Assembly: GCA_003648675.1 (NCBI GenBank)
Contig: QMPS01000005.1
Coordinates: 1 to 13,210, forward strand
Source of the DNA: Aquificota bacterium
GTDB taxonomy: Bacteria > Thermosulfidibacterota > Thermosulfidibacteria > Thermosulfidibacterales > B14-G1
DNA length: 13,210 nucleotides
Direction of reading: 5' to 3'
The notes beneath the pieces were generated by a model. The model was not told the origin of the DNA. It saw nothing but the letters and a program-made list of their open reading frames with translations, and did no database searches. Both the position numbers and the translations under genes were made by a program. Positions 6,883 to 13,210 of the stretch are shown one piece after another (within the stretch, counting starts at the first letter, position 1; each line of letters begins with the position of its first letter).

Positions 6883-8642
6883 GGGAGTGGATGGGCAGTC
6901 TGGGAGCCAGGATCTTCCTGGCCTTTGCCCTCCTCATCTCCATGTCTCTGGCCATCACCTACTTCAATGTCATCAAAGACGTGGAGCGTTTCCACCTGGC
7001 CCATACCGAAGAGAGCCTCACCCAGAAGGCTAGAATGCTCAGACCCTTCATCCGCCAACTCCTGGAGGAGGGAAAGGACCTCCAGCCTTGGGTCCTGGCC
7101 ATGGGAAAACCCTCGGGGGTACGCATCACTGTCATACTCCCCGGAGGGAAGGTGGCCGCCGATTCAGAGCACGACCCCGCCACCATGGAGAGCCACTGGT
7201 CCCGACCCGAGGTCCAGATGGCCCTCAAAAGAGGACTGGGCATGTCCCAGAGATACAGCACCACCCTGGGCAGGAAACTCCTCTACGCCGCCGTACCCGT
7301 AAAAGACAGGGAAGGACACCTCCTGGGGGTTTTGAGGGTGGCCTATCCCCTGGCCCCCGTGAAAGAGGCCCTGCACCCCCTCTTCAGAAGACTCCTCCTG
7401 GAAAACCTGCTCCTGGTCCTTTTGGCCCTCTCCCTGGCTCTGCTCTTCTCCCGCTATGTCTCCTCTCAACTGAAAACCGTGGCCGACTGCACCCAGGCCA
7501 TGGCCCAGGGCGACCTGACTACTAGGGTACCAGAAACAGGCGTCCGAGAACTCAAAATTCTGGCCAGGAGCCTCAACTCCATGGCCGCTTCCCTCCAGGA
7601 GCTCTTCAAGGCCAGGGAGGAGGAGAGGCAAAAGATGAAGCTCCTTCTCTCTTCCATGCCTGACCTGGTGGTGGTCACCGACAGGAAAGACACCATACTT
7701 TTCGCCAACCAGGCCTTCTTCAGGCTCTTCGGTAAAGAAGAGAAGCTCTGGCGGGCTTTAAGAACACCCAGACTGGCCGAACTCTTCACCAGGGTGTGGG
7801 AAGAGAAGAAGGTGAAAGAAGAGGTGAGCACGCCCAGAGGTACCTTCGAGGTGACAGCAATAGAGATGGTGCTCGGGAAAGAGGCCCTCTTACTCTTCCA
7901 CGACGTGGAGGAGAGAAAAAGGCTGGAAAAGATGAAAACTGACTTTGTGGCCAACGTCTCCCACGAGCTCAAAACCCCCCTCACCGTGGTCAAGGGTTAC
8001 CTGGAAACCCTGGAGATGGCCAAGAGCCCGGAAGAGAGGGAAGCCTTCATAAAGAAGATGGAAAAGCACATCCAGCGCCTCATATCCCTGGTCTCCGACC
8101 TGCTACTCCTCTCATCCCTGGAAGAAGGAGACACCCTGTACAGCCGCACCCCGGTGGACATGGAGGCCATTCTGGAGAAAACCGCCCAATGGGCAGAGCA
8201 GGCAGCCAGGGATAAAGGACTGACCTTCTCCTTTCAAAAGAGAGGCACCCCCAGGCCCATCACAGGCTCCCCCTACCTGCTCGAGCAACTCCTCATCAAC
8301 CTCCTGGACAACGCCATCAAATACACTCCCCAAGGAAAGGTGACCCTATCCGTGAATTACAGAGAAGAGGAGGTGGCCATCAACGTGGAAGATACAGGAA
8401 TAGGGATACCCCACGACAAGCAGGACAGGGTATTTGAGCGCTTCTACCGGGTAGACCCCTCCCGCTCCCGAGAGTCAGGGGGAACGGGATTGGGCCTATC
8501 CATCGTAAAGCACATTGTGCGGTTCCATAGAGGTACAATAGAATTGGAGAGCAAGGAGGGAGAGGGCACGCGCATCACCGTTACCCTCCCTCTGGAAAGC
8601 CAGGAAGAAGCAGGGAGAGCCCGGGACTCCCCCTGGGACTAA
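6879..8642 (+). CDS. phoR: PhoR-type phosphate sensor histidine kinase
   Basis: Membrane histidine kinase, partner of PhoB. 587 residues from the ATG at 6879, which overlaps the phoB stop (ATGA); ATG 6891 with GGGAG upstream is an alternative. Order: TM1 about 11-28, extracytoplasmic domain 29-172, TM2 173-190, HAMP 191-245, PAS about 253-340, HisKA about 352-418 with phospho-acceptor H362 in SHELKTP, and HATPase about 460-575 with N-box N474/N478, G1 DTGIGIP (505-511), FERFYR and GGTGLGLSIV. All catalytic motifs are intact. The large periplasmic domain plus PAS is the long PhoR form found in many Gram-positives and deltaproteobacterial groups, unlike the short E. coli PhoR. The last 4 bp overlap the convergent pseudogene, with no visible terminator. 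Confidence 0.94.
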   Translation: MREWMGSLGARIFLAFALLISMSLAITYFNVIKDVERFHLAHTEESLTQKARMLRPFIRQLLEEGKDLQPWVLAMGKPSGVRITVILPGGKVAADSEHDPATMESHWSRPEVQMALKRGLGMSQRYSTTLGRKLLYAAVPVKDREGHLLGVLRVAYPLAPVKEALHPLFRRLLLENLLLVLLALSLALLFSRYVSSQLKTVADCTQAMAQGDLTTRVPETGVRELKILARSLNSMAASLQELFKAREEERQKMKLLLSSMPDLVVVTDRKDTILFANQAFFRLFGKEEKLWRALRTPRLAELFTRVWEEKKVKEEVSTPRGTFEVTAIEMVLGKEALLLFHDVEERKRLEKMKTDFVANVSHELKTPLTVVKGYLETLEMAKSPEEREAFIKKMEKHIQRLISLVSDLLLLSSLEEGDTLYSRTPVDMEAILEKTAQWAEQAARDKGLTFSFQKRGTPRPITGSPYLLEQLLINLLDNAIKYTPQGKVTLSVNYREEEVAINVEDTGIGIPHDKQDRVFERFYRVDPSRSRESGGTGLGLSIVKHIVRFHRGTIELESKEGEGTRITVTLPLESQEEAGRARDSPWD

Positions 8643-9445
8643 ACGCAGGTCTCCTTGGCCTCCGTAGCAAAGGGCCAAGCCAAAAGGCCCCCTTCCAACA
8701 CTTTCATCTTCTGGAAGCCGTGGGCTTTGAGGATGGTATAGGCCTCATAACCTCTCTGTCCGCTCTTGCACAAGGCCACTATCTCCTTGTCCCTAGGCAG
8801 CTCCTCCACCCTCCTCCTGAGCGACCCAAGGGAATGTTCACCACAGGACAGGGTAGGTTCAATTCCTGGCACTTCCAGGGAGCCCTCACATCTAGGAACA
8901 GCAGGTCCTCTCCCCTGTCCAGTCTCTCCCTGAGCTCTACGGAGGTGATGCCTTCCATCCTACCCTGGATCTTGTTCTCCAAGGCCCAGGCTGCTTTGGC
9001 AATGTTGTCCACAGCAGGGGCATAGGGCGGGGCATAGGCCAGATCCACCCCCATGGCGTCCCAGACGGTGGCCTTGAAATAGAGGAGGGAAGCAGCCACG
9101 TCTATCCTCTTATTGGCGTCTCCCAGACCCACGCATTGGGCCCCAAGGATCCTGCCGCTCTTTCTGTCAGCCATCAGTTCTACCAATAGGGGACGGGCCT
9201 GGGGCATAAACTCGGGCTTGTCGGGCCCTGTGATAATGACGCTAACAGGACCGAAGCCCGCCTCCCTGGCCTATCTCATGGTGAGACCCGTACGGGCCAC
9301 GTTGTAGTCGAAGGCCTTGAGGATGAGGGTCCCCGTCACCCCCGGGAAGGTGGCCTCACCGCCGGTCAGGCTCCATACGCTTAACTTTGACCGCTGTCTT
9401 GGGCCCAGCCGCCAATCCTCCCACAACGATGACTCTCTTTCCCAC
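8639..9445 (-). pseudogene. Broken CoA-disulfide reductase-like oxidoreductase with rhodanese domain
   Basis: Remnant of an FAD-dependent pyridine-nucleotide-disulfide oxidoreductase fused to a C-terminal rhodanese, a family acting on CoA disulfides, persulfides or polysulfide. GTG 9445 has a strong GAGGAGGAGGGG before it and opens a normal FAD-binding N-terminus (VIVVGGLAAGPKTA). After about 27 residues, near 9365-9360, the frame changes and the text jumps to the C-terminal dimerisation domain (GGEATFPGVTGT), so the middle, including the catalytic cysteine region, is gone; roughly 280-300 codons are missing by family length. An in-frame TAG follows at 9271-9273, just before AREAGF. A 1-base loss in the CCC at 8825-8827 then splits the rhodanese between IPLG and SLRRR. 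The rhodanese cysteine (CKSGQR, codon 8768-8770) survives. Family is clear; exact substrate is not. Confidence 0.88.
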
Positions 9446-9524
9446 AGCCCCTCCTCCTCAAAAAGTGGTGCCTTGTAAGCTACTTCCCCAGCCAGCACTT
9501 TCAAGGTAACCCTGGTACTATCCT

Positions 9525-10046
9525 TCACTTACCCTTGTACTCACTCCAATACCACGAAGCTAGGTTGGCATAGTGTTTGGCCAAGCGCTTGATCTCCTCC
9601 ACCTCTTCATCCGACAACTCCCTCACCACCTTGGCCGGAAACCCTCGAACCAGAGACCGATGAGGCACCTTGGTACCTGGAGGGATCAAGGCTCCAGCAG
9701 CCACCAGGCACTCGTCACCTATTTCCACCCCGTCCATGAGGATAGCCCCCATGCCTATGAGACAGCGAGAGCCTACCACGCATCCGTGGACCAGCACTCG
9801 ATGCCCCATGGTAACTTCGTCTCCAATGATGAGGGGAAACTTTTCGGTGGTCACATGGAGAACAGAGTTGTCCTGAACATTGGTGAAGGAACCTATCCTT
9901 ATGTAGTTCACATCCCCCCTTACTACGGATCCAAACCACACGCTAGAGTTCTTTCCTATCACTACATCTCCGATGACCGTGGCGTTGGGAGCCACAAAAG
10001 CCGAAGGAGAAATCTTGGGATACTTACCCTTATACCAGCCAATCAC
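9525..10046 (-). CDS. Gamma-class carbonic anhydrase family protein
   Basis: Left-handed beta-helix (hexapeptide-repeat) protein of the gamma carbonic anhydrase/YrdA/PaaY group, 173 residues, likely a cytoplasmic trimer. Metal and active-site residues of the gamma-CA family are all present: R43 and D45 (VVRGD), Q58 and D59 (NVQDN), and the zinc histidines H64, H82 and H87 (SVLH; GHRVLVHG). The C-terminal helix SDEEVEEIKRLAKHYANLA is typical. The GTG start at 10046 has GGAGGTG close upstream. If active it would interconvert CO2 and bicarbonate, but many short family members have no measured activity. It appears undamaged although both neighbours in this stretch are pseudogenes, so it is probably under selection. 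A weak minus-strand promoter (TTGAGA 10105-10100; TATTTA 10084-10079) may drive it. Confidence 0.92.
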   Translation of the reverse strand: MIGWYKGKYPKISPSAFVAPNATVIGDVVIGKNSSVWFGSVVRGDVNYIRIGSFTNVQDNSVLHVTTEKFPLIIGDEVTMGHRVLVHGCVVGSRCLIGMGAILMDGVEIGDECLVAAGALIPPGTKVPHRSLVRGFPAKVVRELSDEEVEEIKRLAKHYANLASWYWSEYKGK

Positions 10047-10226
10047 TTTTCACCTCCATCGAGGAGTATCAAAATTCTTAAATAAATCTACAGTAGGAGT
10101 CTCAATCCTGTCTATAGGCCGTCTTCTCATTCTCAGATTTCCAAACAAAGATGACACAAAGTCATGGGAAATAGCGATAGCGGTCCTCGATCATCACCCT
10201 TGTTCGCCAACAAATTAAGCATATCT

Positions 10227-10240
10227 TCTCTAATTAGAGA
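10227..10240. promoter_or_regulatory. Perfect 14-bp palindrome, possible operator
   Basis: TCTCTAATTAGAGA is a perfect palindrome centred at 10233.5. Its core TCTAAT/ATTAGA is the same half-site as in the palindrome at 10288-10305; the centres are 63 bp apart, about six helical turns. Position between divergent genes suggests binding by a dimeric regulator. The regulator is unknown. Confidence 0.35.
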
Positions 10241-10287
10241 GATTGAGAAGTCACCAACACATGGAGCAAAATAGAAGATGATCCGAA

Positions 10288-10305
10288 CATTAGAATTGTC
10301 TAATG
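10288..10305. promoter_or_regulatory. 18-bp inverted repeat, possible operator
   Basis: CATTAGA (10288-10294) and TCTAATG (10299-10305) are exact reverse complements around ATTG. The half-site ATTAGA repeats that of the palindrome at 10227-10240. The shape recalls Fur/PerR-type sites in a general way, but no regulator can be assigned from sequence. Confidence 0.4.
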
Positions 10306-10396
10306 AAAAGAAAGAGAGAACCGATGTAGCAAAAGGCGGAGGGACAAGGGGAATGTACCGCGCCAAAAATTACTCATCTCGCGGCCCTCTCAAACA

Positions 10397-10418
10397 GAAC
10401 TGAACAGCAGCTCAGTTC
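10397..10418. repeat. Hairpin upstream of cytochrome remnant
   Basis: GAACTGA (10397-10403) and TCAGTTC (10412-10418) are perfect inverted repeats around an 8-nt loop, about 35 bp before the ATG at 10453. No T-run follows on either strand. It could be an operator or a 5' leader hairpin of the former cytochrome gene. Confidence 0.35.
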
Positions 10419-10452
10419 AAAAAGGCAGACCGCATAATATGAAGGTATAGAG

Positions 10453-10918
10453 ATGGATAAAGTCAAGAACATCGCAACATTAATTGGGATTACATCCCTA
10501 ATTCTTGTGGGCTCGTGACTTCAAAAGGATGGGCCAGTTTCACCAAGGAATCCCAGAAGTGCGTATCCTGTCACAAAAGCGCCACCAGCTTTGTGGTCAA
10601 AGAATGGAAAAAATCCAAACACTCCAAAAACGGTGTAGGCTGCTATGAGTGCCATGGCACCACCAAAAACAACCCCGCTGCCTACAAGCACATGGGCTTA
10701 ATCATCTCTACCCTTGTCACTCCCGAGCAGTGTGCCCGGTGCCACCCTGGAGTAGTGAAGGAATAACAGAACCCCATCCACGCCAAGTCTGGTCCCATCG
10801 CCCAAGGCGCCAGCGCCATCGGTGGAGGTTCCTATTGGAACATCGCTACAAGGTGAGGATCGACGACAAGGCCCTGGAGAAGCTGAACAGCAAAGTCCTG
10901 GGACTCAAACCGTTGTGA
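10453..10918 (+). pseudogene. Broken multihaem cytochrome c (HAO-like) gene
   Basis: Remnant of an exported multihaem cytochrome c, resembling the N-terminus of octahaem hydroxylamine-oxidoreductase-like proteins. ATG 10453 opens a signal-peptide-like stretch (MDKVKNIATLIGITSLILVG) that ends at TGA 10516-10518. The text continues in another frame from 10515 with three CxxCH haem motifs, CVSCH, CYECH and CARCH, in the family's spacing, up to TAA 10764-10766. Beyond that stop the same frame still reads protein-like text (NPIHAKSGP, GGGSYWNIA) to a TGA near 10855. A further frame ends with DKALEKLNSKVLGLKP at 10918 and may be the original C-terminus. So at least a frameshift and an internal stop are present, and probably loss of most haem-binding sequence. 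HAO-like identity is moderate; multihaem cytochrome is firm. Confidence 0.75.
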
Positions 10919-10921
10919 CGC

Positions 10922-12019
10922 CTAAAGGCAAAAGGCCCTTCGAGAGGGAGCCATGGACAGGCCTAAGAGGGGTGGACAGGGAGAAACCCTTTTCCCCTGA
11001 ATGAGGACCTTGAAGGTCTCCCCCATACCCCCAGGCAAAAGGAGGGCTTTTGCCACCAGACGCTCCTTCTCCCCTTCCTCATCCTGGGAGAGAAGATCAA
11101 GGATACCCAGGCCCAAGAGAAAATGACTCTGGGGCAGGAAACCCAAAACCTCCAATCCTCCTTTCCTTCCCCAGTGGGCTAAAGCCGAAAAGTTTACGTG
11201 AGCCGTAAGATCCTGCTCGCCCACCCGGACATAGGGATTCTCCTCCGCTTGATGACGGTAGTAAGCCATGAGAGTACCCCTCCGCCGGTAGTCCTGGTAA
11301 AGCTCCTGACTAGGGTAGCCGTAGTCTATAGTGATGAGAAAGCCCCTTTTCAATTTGGAAGCCACCTGCTTCAGCCAGTCCATGGCGTCCAAATTCACCT
11401 CGGTGCGAAAACCAGGAGGGAGGTTTACTCCCAGCTCCCGAAAATACTCCTTCAAACGGGGTGTAGTGGGCGGCGCCAGCACCTCCTGGAACTCCCCGGC
11501 CCGCCAGTCCACCAGAACCTCCTTCAGTCCCTCCTCTGTCATCTCCACCATGTGGACGGGGAAGGCATCCACCAGCTCATTGGAGAAGAAGACACCCTCT
11601 ACAGGCTCCAGTTCTTCCAGGCCCTCCACCCACTCCACAGAGAAAGAGGCCAGTAACTCCCCTTGGGTCTCCCTCATGGCCTCACTCTTCTCCACGATTA
11701 TATAGGTGGCTTTCACTCCCTGCCTCTCCAGTTCTTCCAGGATATCCCTGGCCAAATAGCCCTGGCCCGCCCCCATCTCCACCAGCACACCCCTCCCCAG
11801 GATCTCCAGCATCTGGACCAATTGCCTAGCCAAAACGCGACCGAAGAGGGGTCCTAGGGAACTAGACGTGAAGAAGTCTCCTTCCTTGCCTATCCGGTGG
11901 CTGGCCGTGGCATAGTAACCCACCTGGGGATGGTAGAGGGCTATCTCCATAAACTCCCGAAAGGTGATGGGGCCTTCCTTCAATATCCGGGCCGCTATAA
12001 AATGCTCGGCAGAGGTCAC
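10922..12019 (-). CDS. MidA/NDUFAF7-type SAM-dependent methyltransferase
   Basis: COG1565 family class I methyltransferase, 365 residues. Conserved blocks in order: GDFFTSSSLGPLFG (47-60), SAM-binding LVEMGAGQGYLARD (79-92), FFSNELVDAFPVH (144-156), FLITIDYGYP (227-236), RRGTLMAYYRH (246-256) and DLTAHVNFSAL (270-280). Mitochondrial NDUFAF7 methylates an arginine of a complex I subunit; bacterial substrates are mostly unknown, so the target here is open. The GTG start at 12019 overlaps the stop of the upstream gene (GTGA), with GGGGGAGAG before it, predicting translational coupling. The last 25 or so residues, after FKVLIQGK, look unlike the family and end 3 bp from the cytochrome remnant; they may be a read-through extension. 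Confidence 0.9.
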   Translation of the reverse strand: MTSAEHFIAARILKEGPITFREFMEIALYHPQVGYYATASHRIGKEGDFFTSSSLGPLFGRVLARQLVQMLEILGRGVLVEMGAGQGYLARDILEELERQGVKATYIIVEKSEAMRETQGELLASFSVEWVEGLEELEPVEGVFFSNELVDAFPVHMVEMTEEGLKEVLVDWRAGEFQEVLAPPTTPRLKEYFRELGVNLPPGFRTEVNLDAMDWLKQVASKLKRGFLITIDYGYPSQELYQDYRRRGTLMAYYRHQAEENPYVRVGEQDLTAHVNFSALAHWGRKGGLEVLGFLPQSHFLLGLGILDLLSQDEEGEKERLVAKALLLPGGMGETFKVLIQGKRVSPCPPLLGLSMAPSRRAFCL

Positions 12020-12846
12020 ACCTCTCCCCCTAACCCCAGGGGATGAACCAACTCCACGGTGGCTTCTTCTATGAAGACCTCGTTCCCATGGCGATGGAGG
12101 ACGATCTCCATAAAGTCCCGGGCGGGGAGGGTCTCCACCCCGGTCTTCTCCTCCAGGTAGGCAGCAGACTCCATGACCACCTTTCCCAGCATCTCCATGC
12201 TGAAATGGGTGATGATGGCCAGCCTAGGCCGAGCCTGGGCCAAGATGGGCACAGCATCCTCCACGGATAGGTGATCCATATCCCTAGGGCGACGAAAGGT
12301 GGTGTTCACAATAAGGAGATCCACTCCCTTATACAACTCCCCCAACCCATCCTCTTGACGGCCATCGGCCACGTACCCCACCCTCACCCCTTCGCCTTCT
12401 ATTATAAGGCCGTAAGTCTCCACACCGTGATGGAGGTGGGGCCACACAGCTCTGAAGACCAGACCATTCCAAGTCACCTCCCACCCCGAGGTTATCACCT
12501 CCACCCGATCCAGGTTCTTCCGGTGGTAGCGGAAAACCACGGGATCCTCTCCCTCCAAAGCATCTTTAGGTGCAAAAAGGCTTCCTCCCTTGGTCCACCC
12601 CCCCATGGTCCTAGCCTCTACCAGGGTGTTCACGTCCCCCGAGTGATCGAGATGGCGATGGGTCAGGAGAATGGCCTCTATAGTACCGGGATCTATGCCA
12701 CACTGAATGAGTCTCACCAAAGCCCCAGGCCCGGGATCCACATGGACCCTCCAGGGACCCGACTCCACCAGAAATCCGCCCGAGGCCCTCATCTGCTTGA
12801 AGGTAACCCGCCTACCCCCTGCCGTACCCAAAAAGAGGATCCTCAA
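12016..12846 (-). CDS. MBL-fold metallo-hydrolase
   Basis: Metallo-beta-lactamase-fold hydrolase, 276 residues, cytoplasmic. The dinuclear metal site is complete: THRHLDH (62-68, HxHxDH), a histidine in HLHHG (137-141), D161 in GYVADGR, and H214 in ITHFS. The HLS at 192-194 and the overall layout recall RNase Z-like and phosphodiesterase-type members more than beta-lactamases or glyoxalases. The exact substrate is not known. The start is TTG at 12846, with GGAGGG four bases upstream and 9 nt after the dxs stop. It is co-transcribed with dxs and overlaps the methyltransferase gene, but this does not by itself reveal the function. Confidence 0.9.
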   Translation of the reverse strand: MRILFLGTAGGRRVTFKQMRASGGFLVESGPWRVHVDPGPGALVRLIQCGIDPGTIEAILLTHRHLDHSGDVNTLVEARTMGGWTKGGSLFAPKDALEGEDPVVFRYHRKNLDRVEVITSGWEVTWNGLVFRAVWPHLHHGVETYGLIIEGEGVRVGYVADGRQEDGLGELYKGVDLLIVNTTFRRPRDMDHLSVEDAVPILAQARPRLAIITHFSMEMLGKVVMESAAYLEEKTGVETLPARDFMEIVLHRHGNEVFIEEATVELVHPLGLGGEV

Positions 12847-12855
12847 AGGTCCCTC

Positions 12856-13210
12856 CTAGCTCACCAGAAATACCACCTTCTCCTGGCCCCGGGACATCCA
12901 CTCCTCCACTCTGCTAGCCACCGAAGAAGCATCCAGCCCCAACTCCCTGCGCAGTTCCTGCTGGGTACCATGGGTGACAAACCTGTCGGGCAGTCCCAGG
13001 GTCAACACTGACACCAATTGCTCCTCCCGGGCTAAAAGCTCCAACACTGCCGAGCCGAAACCACCCACCAAAGCATTCTCTTCCAGGGTGACCACCCGAC
13101 CTGTCCTGGAAGCCCAATCCAAGATGAGCTCTTCGTCCAGGGGCTTCACAAACCGGGCATTAATAAGAGCCGCCTTGATACCCTTCTCCTCCAAAAGCTC
13201 CACAGCCCTC
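12856..13210 (-). CDS. dxs: 1-deoxy-D-xylulose-5-phosphate synthase, C-terminal part
   Basis: Only the last 117 residues lie in the window; the gene continues past the right edge. The visible part is the transketolase C-terminal domain, with NARFVKPLDEELI, TLEENALVGGFGSAV and LPDRFVTHG matching DXS. DXS condenses pyruvate and glyceraldehyde-3-phosphate with thiamine diphosphate, the first step of the MEP isoprenoid pathway. The thiamine-binding domains are out of view, so another transketolase-like enzyme is not fully excluded, but the DRFVTHG stretch fits DXS best. First visible gene of the minus-strand operon; the TAG at 12856-12858 is 9 nt before the next start. Confidence 0.9.
   Translation of the reverse strand, partial: RAVELLEEKGIKAALINARFVKPLDEELILDWASRTGRVVTLEENALVGGFGSAVLELLAREEQLVSVLTLGLPDRFVTHGTQQELRRELGLDASSVASRVEEWMSRGQEKVVFLVS

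Larger units (their letters stand above)
10047..10452. other. AT-rich intergenic region with palindromes
   Basis: About 400 nt between divergent genes with no recognisable coding sequence; it is visibly richer in A/T than the flanking genes. It holds two palindromes listed separately, a hairpin near 10397-10418, and presumably the promoters of the carbonic anhydrase gene and of the former cytochrome gene. A minus-strand open frame over 10133-10366 matches no family I recognise and has no ribosome binding site. Confidence 0.5.

Noticed and set aside
9271..9273. In-frame TAG inside the oxidoreductase read as pyrrolysine or suppressed stop
   Set aside because: The same gene also has a large internal deletion and a frameshift, so simple decay explains the stop better; no pyrrolysine context is visible.
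9271..9528. 85-residue minus-strand frame treated as a separate gene
   Set aside because: Its start is unsupported; its second half is the oxidoreductase C-terminal region, and the true N-terminus is in another frame from GTG 9445.
10133..10366. 77-codon minus-strand open frame in the AT-rich gap
   Set aside because: No family resemblance or ribosome binding site, and it spans both palindromes.
10516..10518. TGA after the cytochrome signal peptide as a selenocysteine codon
   Set aside because: The downstream haem-motif text is in another frame, so read-through would not restore the protein.
1..13210. CRISPR arrays, tRNA/rRNA genes, transposases or phage genes
   Set aside because: None seen on either strand; no regular repeat-spacer pattern, cloverleaf or mobile-element protein was recognised.

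Overview
The window looks like chromosomal DNA of a Gram-negative-type (diderm), probably thermophilic and anaerobic bacterium. PstS carries a Sec signal peptide with no lipobox cysteine, which fits a periplasm. Most genes use AGG/AGA for arginine, as many thermophiles do. Remnants of a CoA-disulfide-reductase/rhodanese protein and of a multihaem cytochrome c suggest sulfur or anaerobic respiratory metabolism. A Desulfobacterota-like host is plausible, but this is inference and the sequence does not prove it.

Left part (1-8642): a complete phosphate-starvation locus, in two pieces. pstS (178-1254) stands alone with its own promoter. The second piece is a tight operon, pstC-pstA-pstB-phoU-phoB-phoR (3062-8642), whose genes overlap or lie within 12 nt of each other. 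PstS captures phosphate, PstC/PstA form the channel, PstB powers it, PhoU links transport to signalling, and PhoR/PhoB form the two-component system. Both pstS and pstC are preceded by 11-bp-spaced CTTAA(n) direct repeats with a -10-like hexamer exactly 10 bp downstream, a good candidate for the local PhoB box. Between the two pieces, convergent to pstS, sits a gene for a membrane-anchored PAS-GGDEF diguanylate cyclase (1526-2722). Its codon use differs from its neighbours, suggesting it came in separately.

Middle part (8639-10918): an eroding region. phoR converges by a 4-bp overlap onto a badly broken CoA-disulfide-reductase-like pseudogene (about 900 bp of its middle missing, an in-frame TAG and a 1-base frameshift). 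An intact gamma-class carbonic anhydrase follows. Then comes an AT-rich intergenic region with two palindromes sharing the half-site TCTAAT, and a broken HAO-like multihaem cytochrome c gene.

Right part (10922-13210): a minus-strand housekeeping operon, dxs (3' end only) - MBL-fold hydrolase - MidA/NDUFAF7-type methyltransferase, with 9-nt spacing and then a GTGA overlap.

No CRISPR array, tRNA, rRNA, transposase or phage gene was seen. The most unusual content is the shared Pho-box geometry, the cyclase gene splitting the pst locus, and the two anatomically similar pseudogenes.
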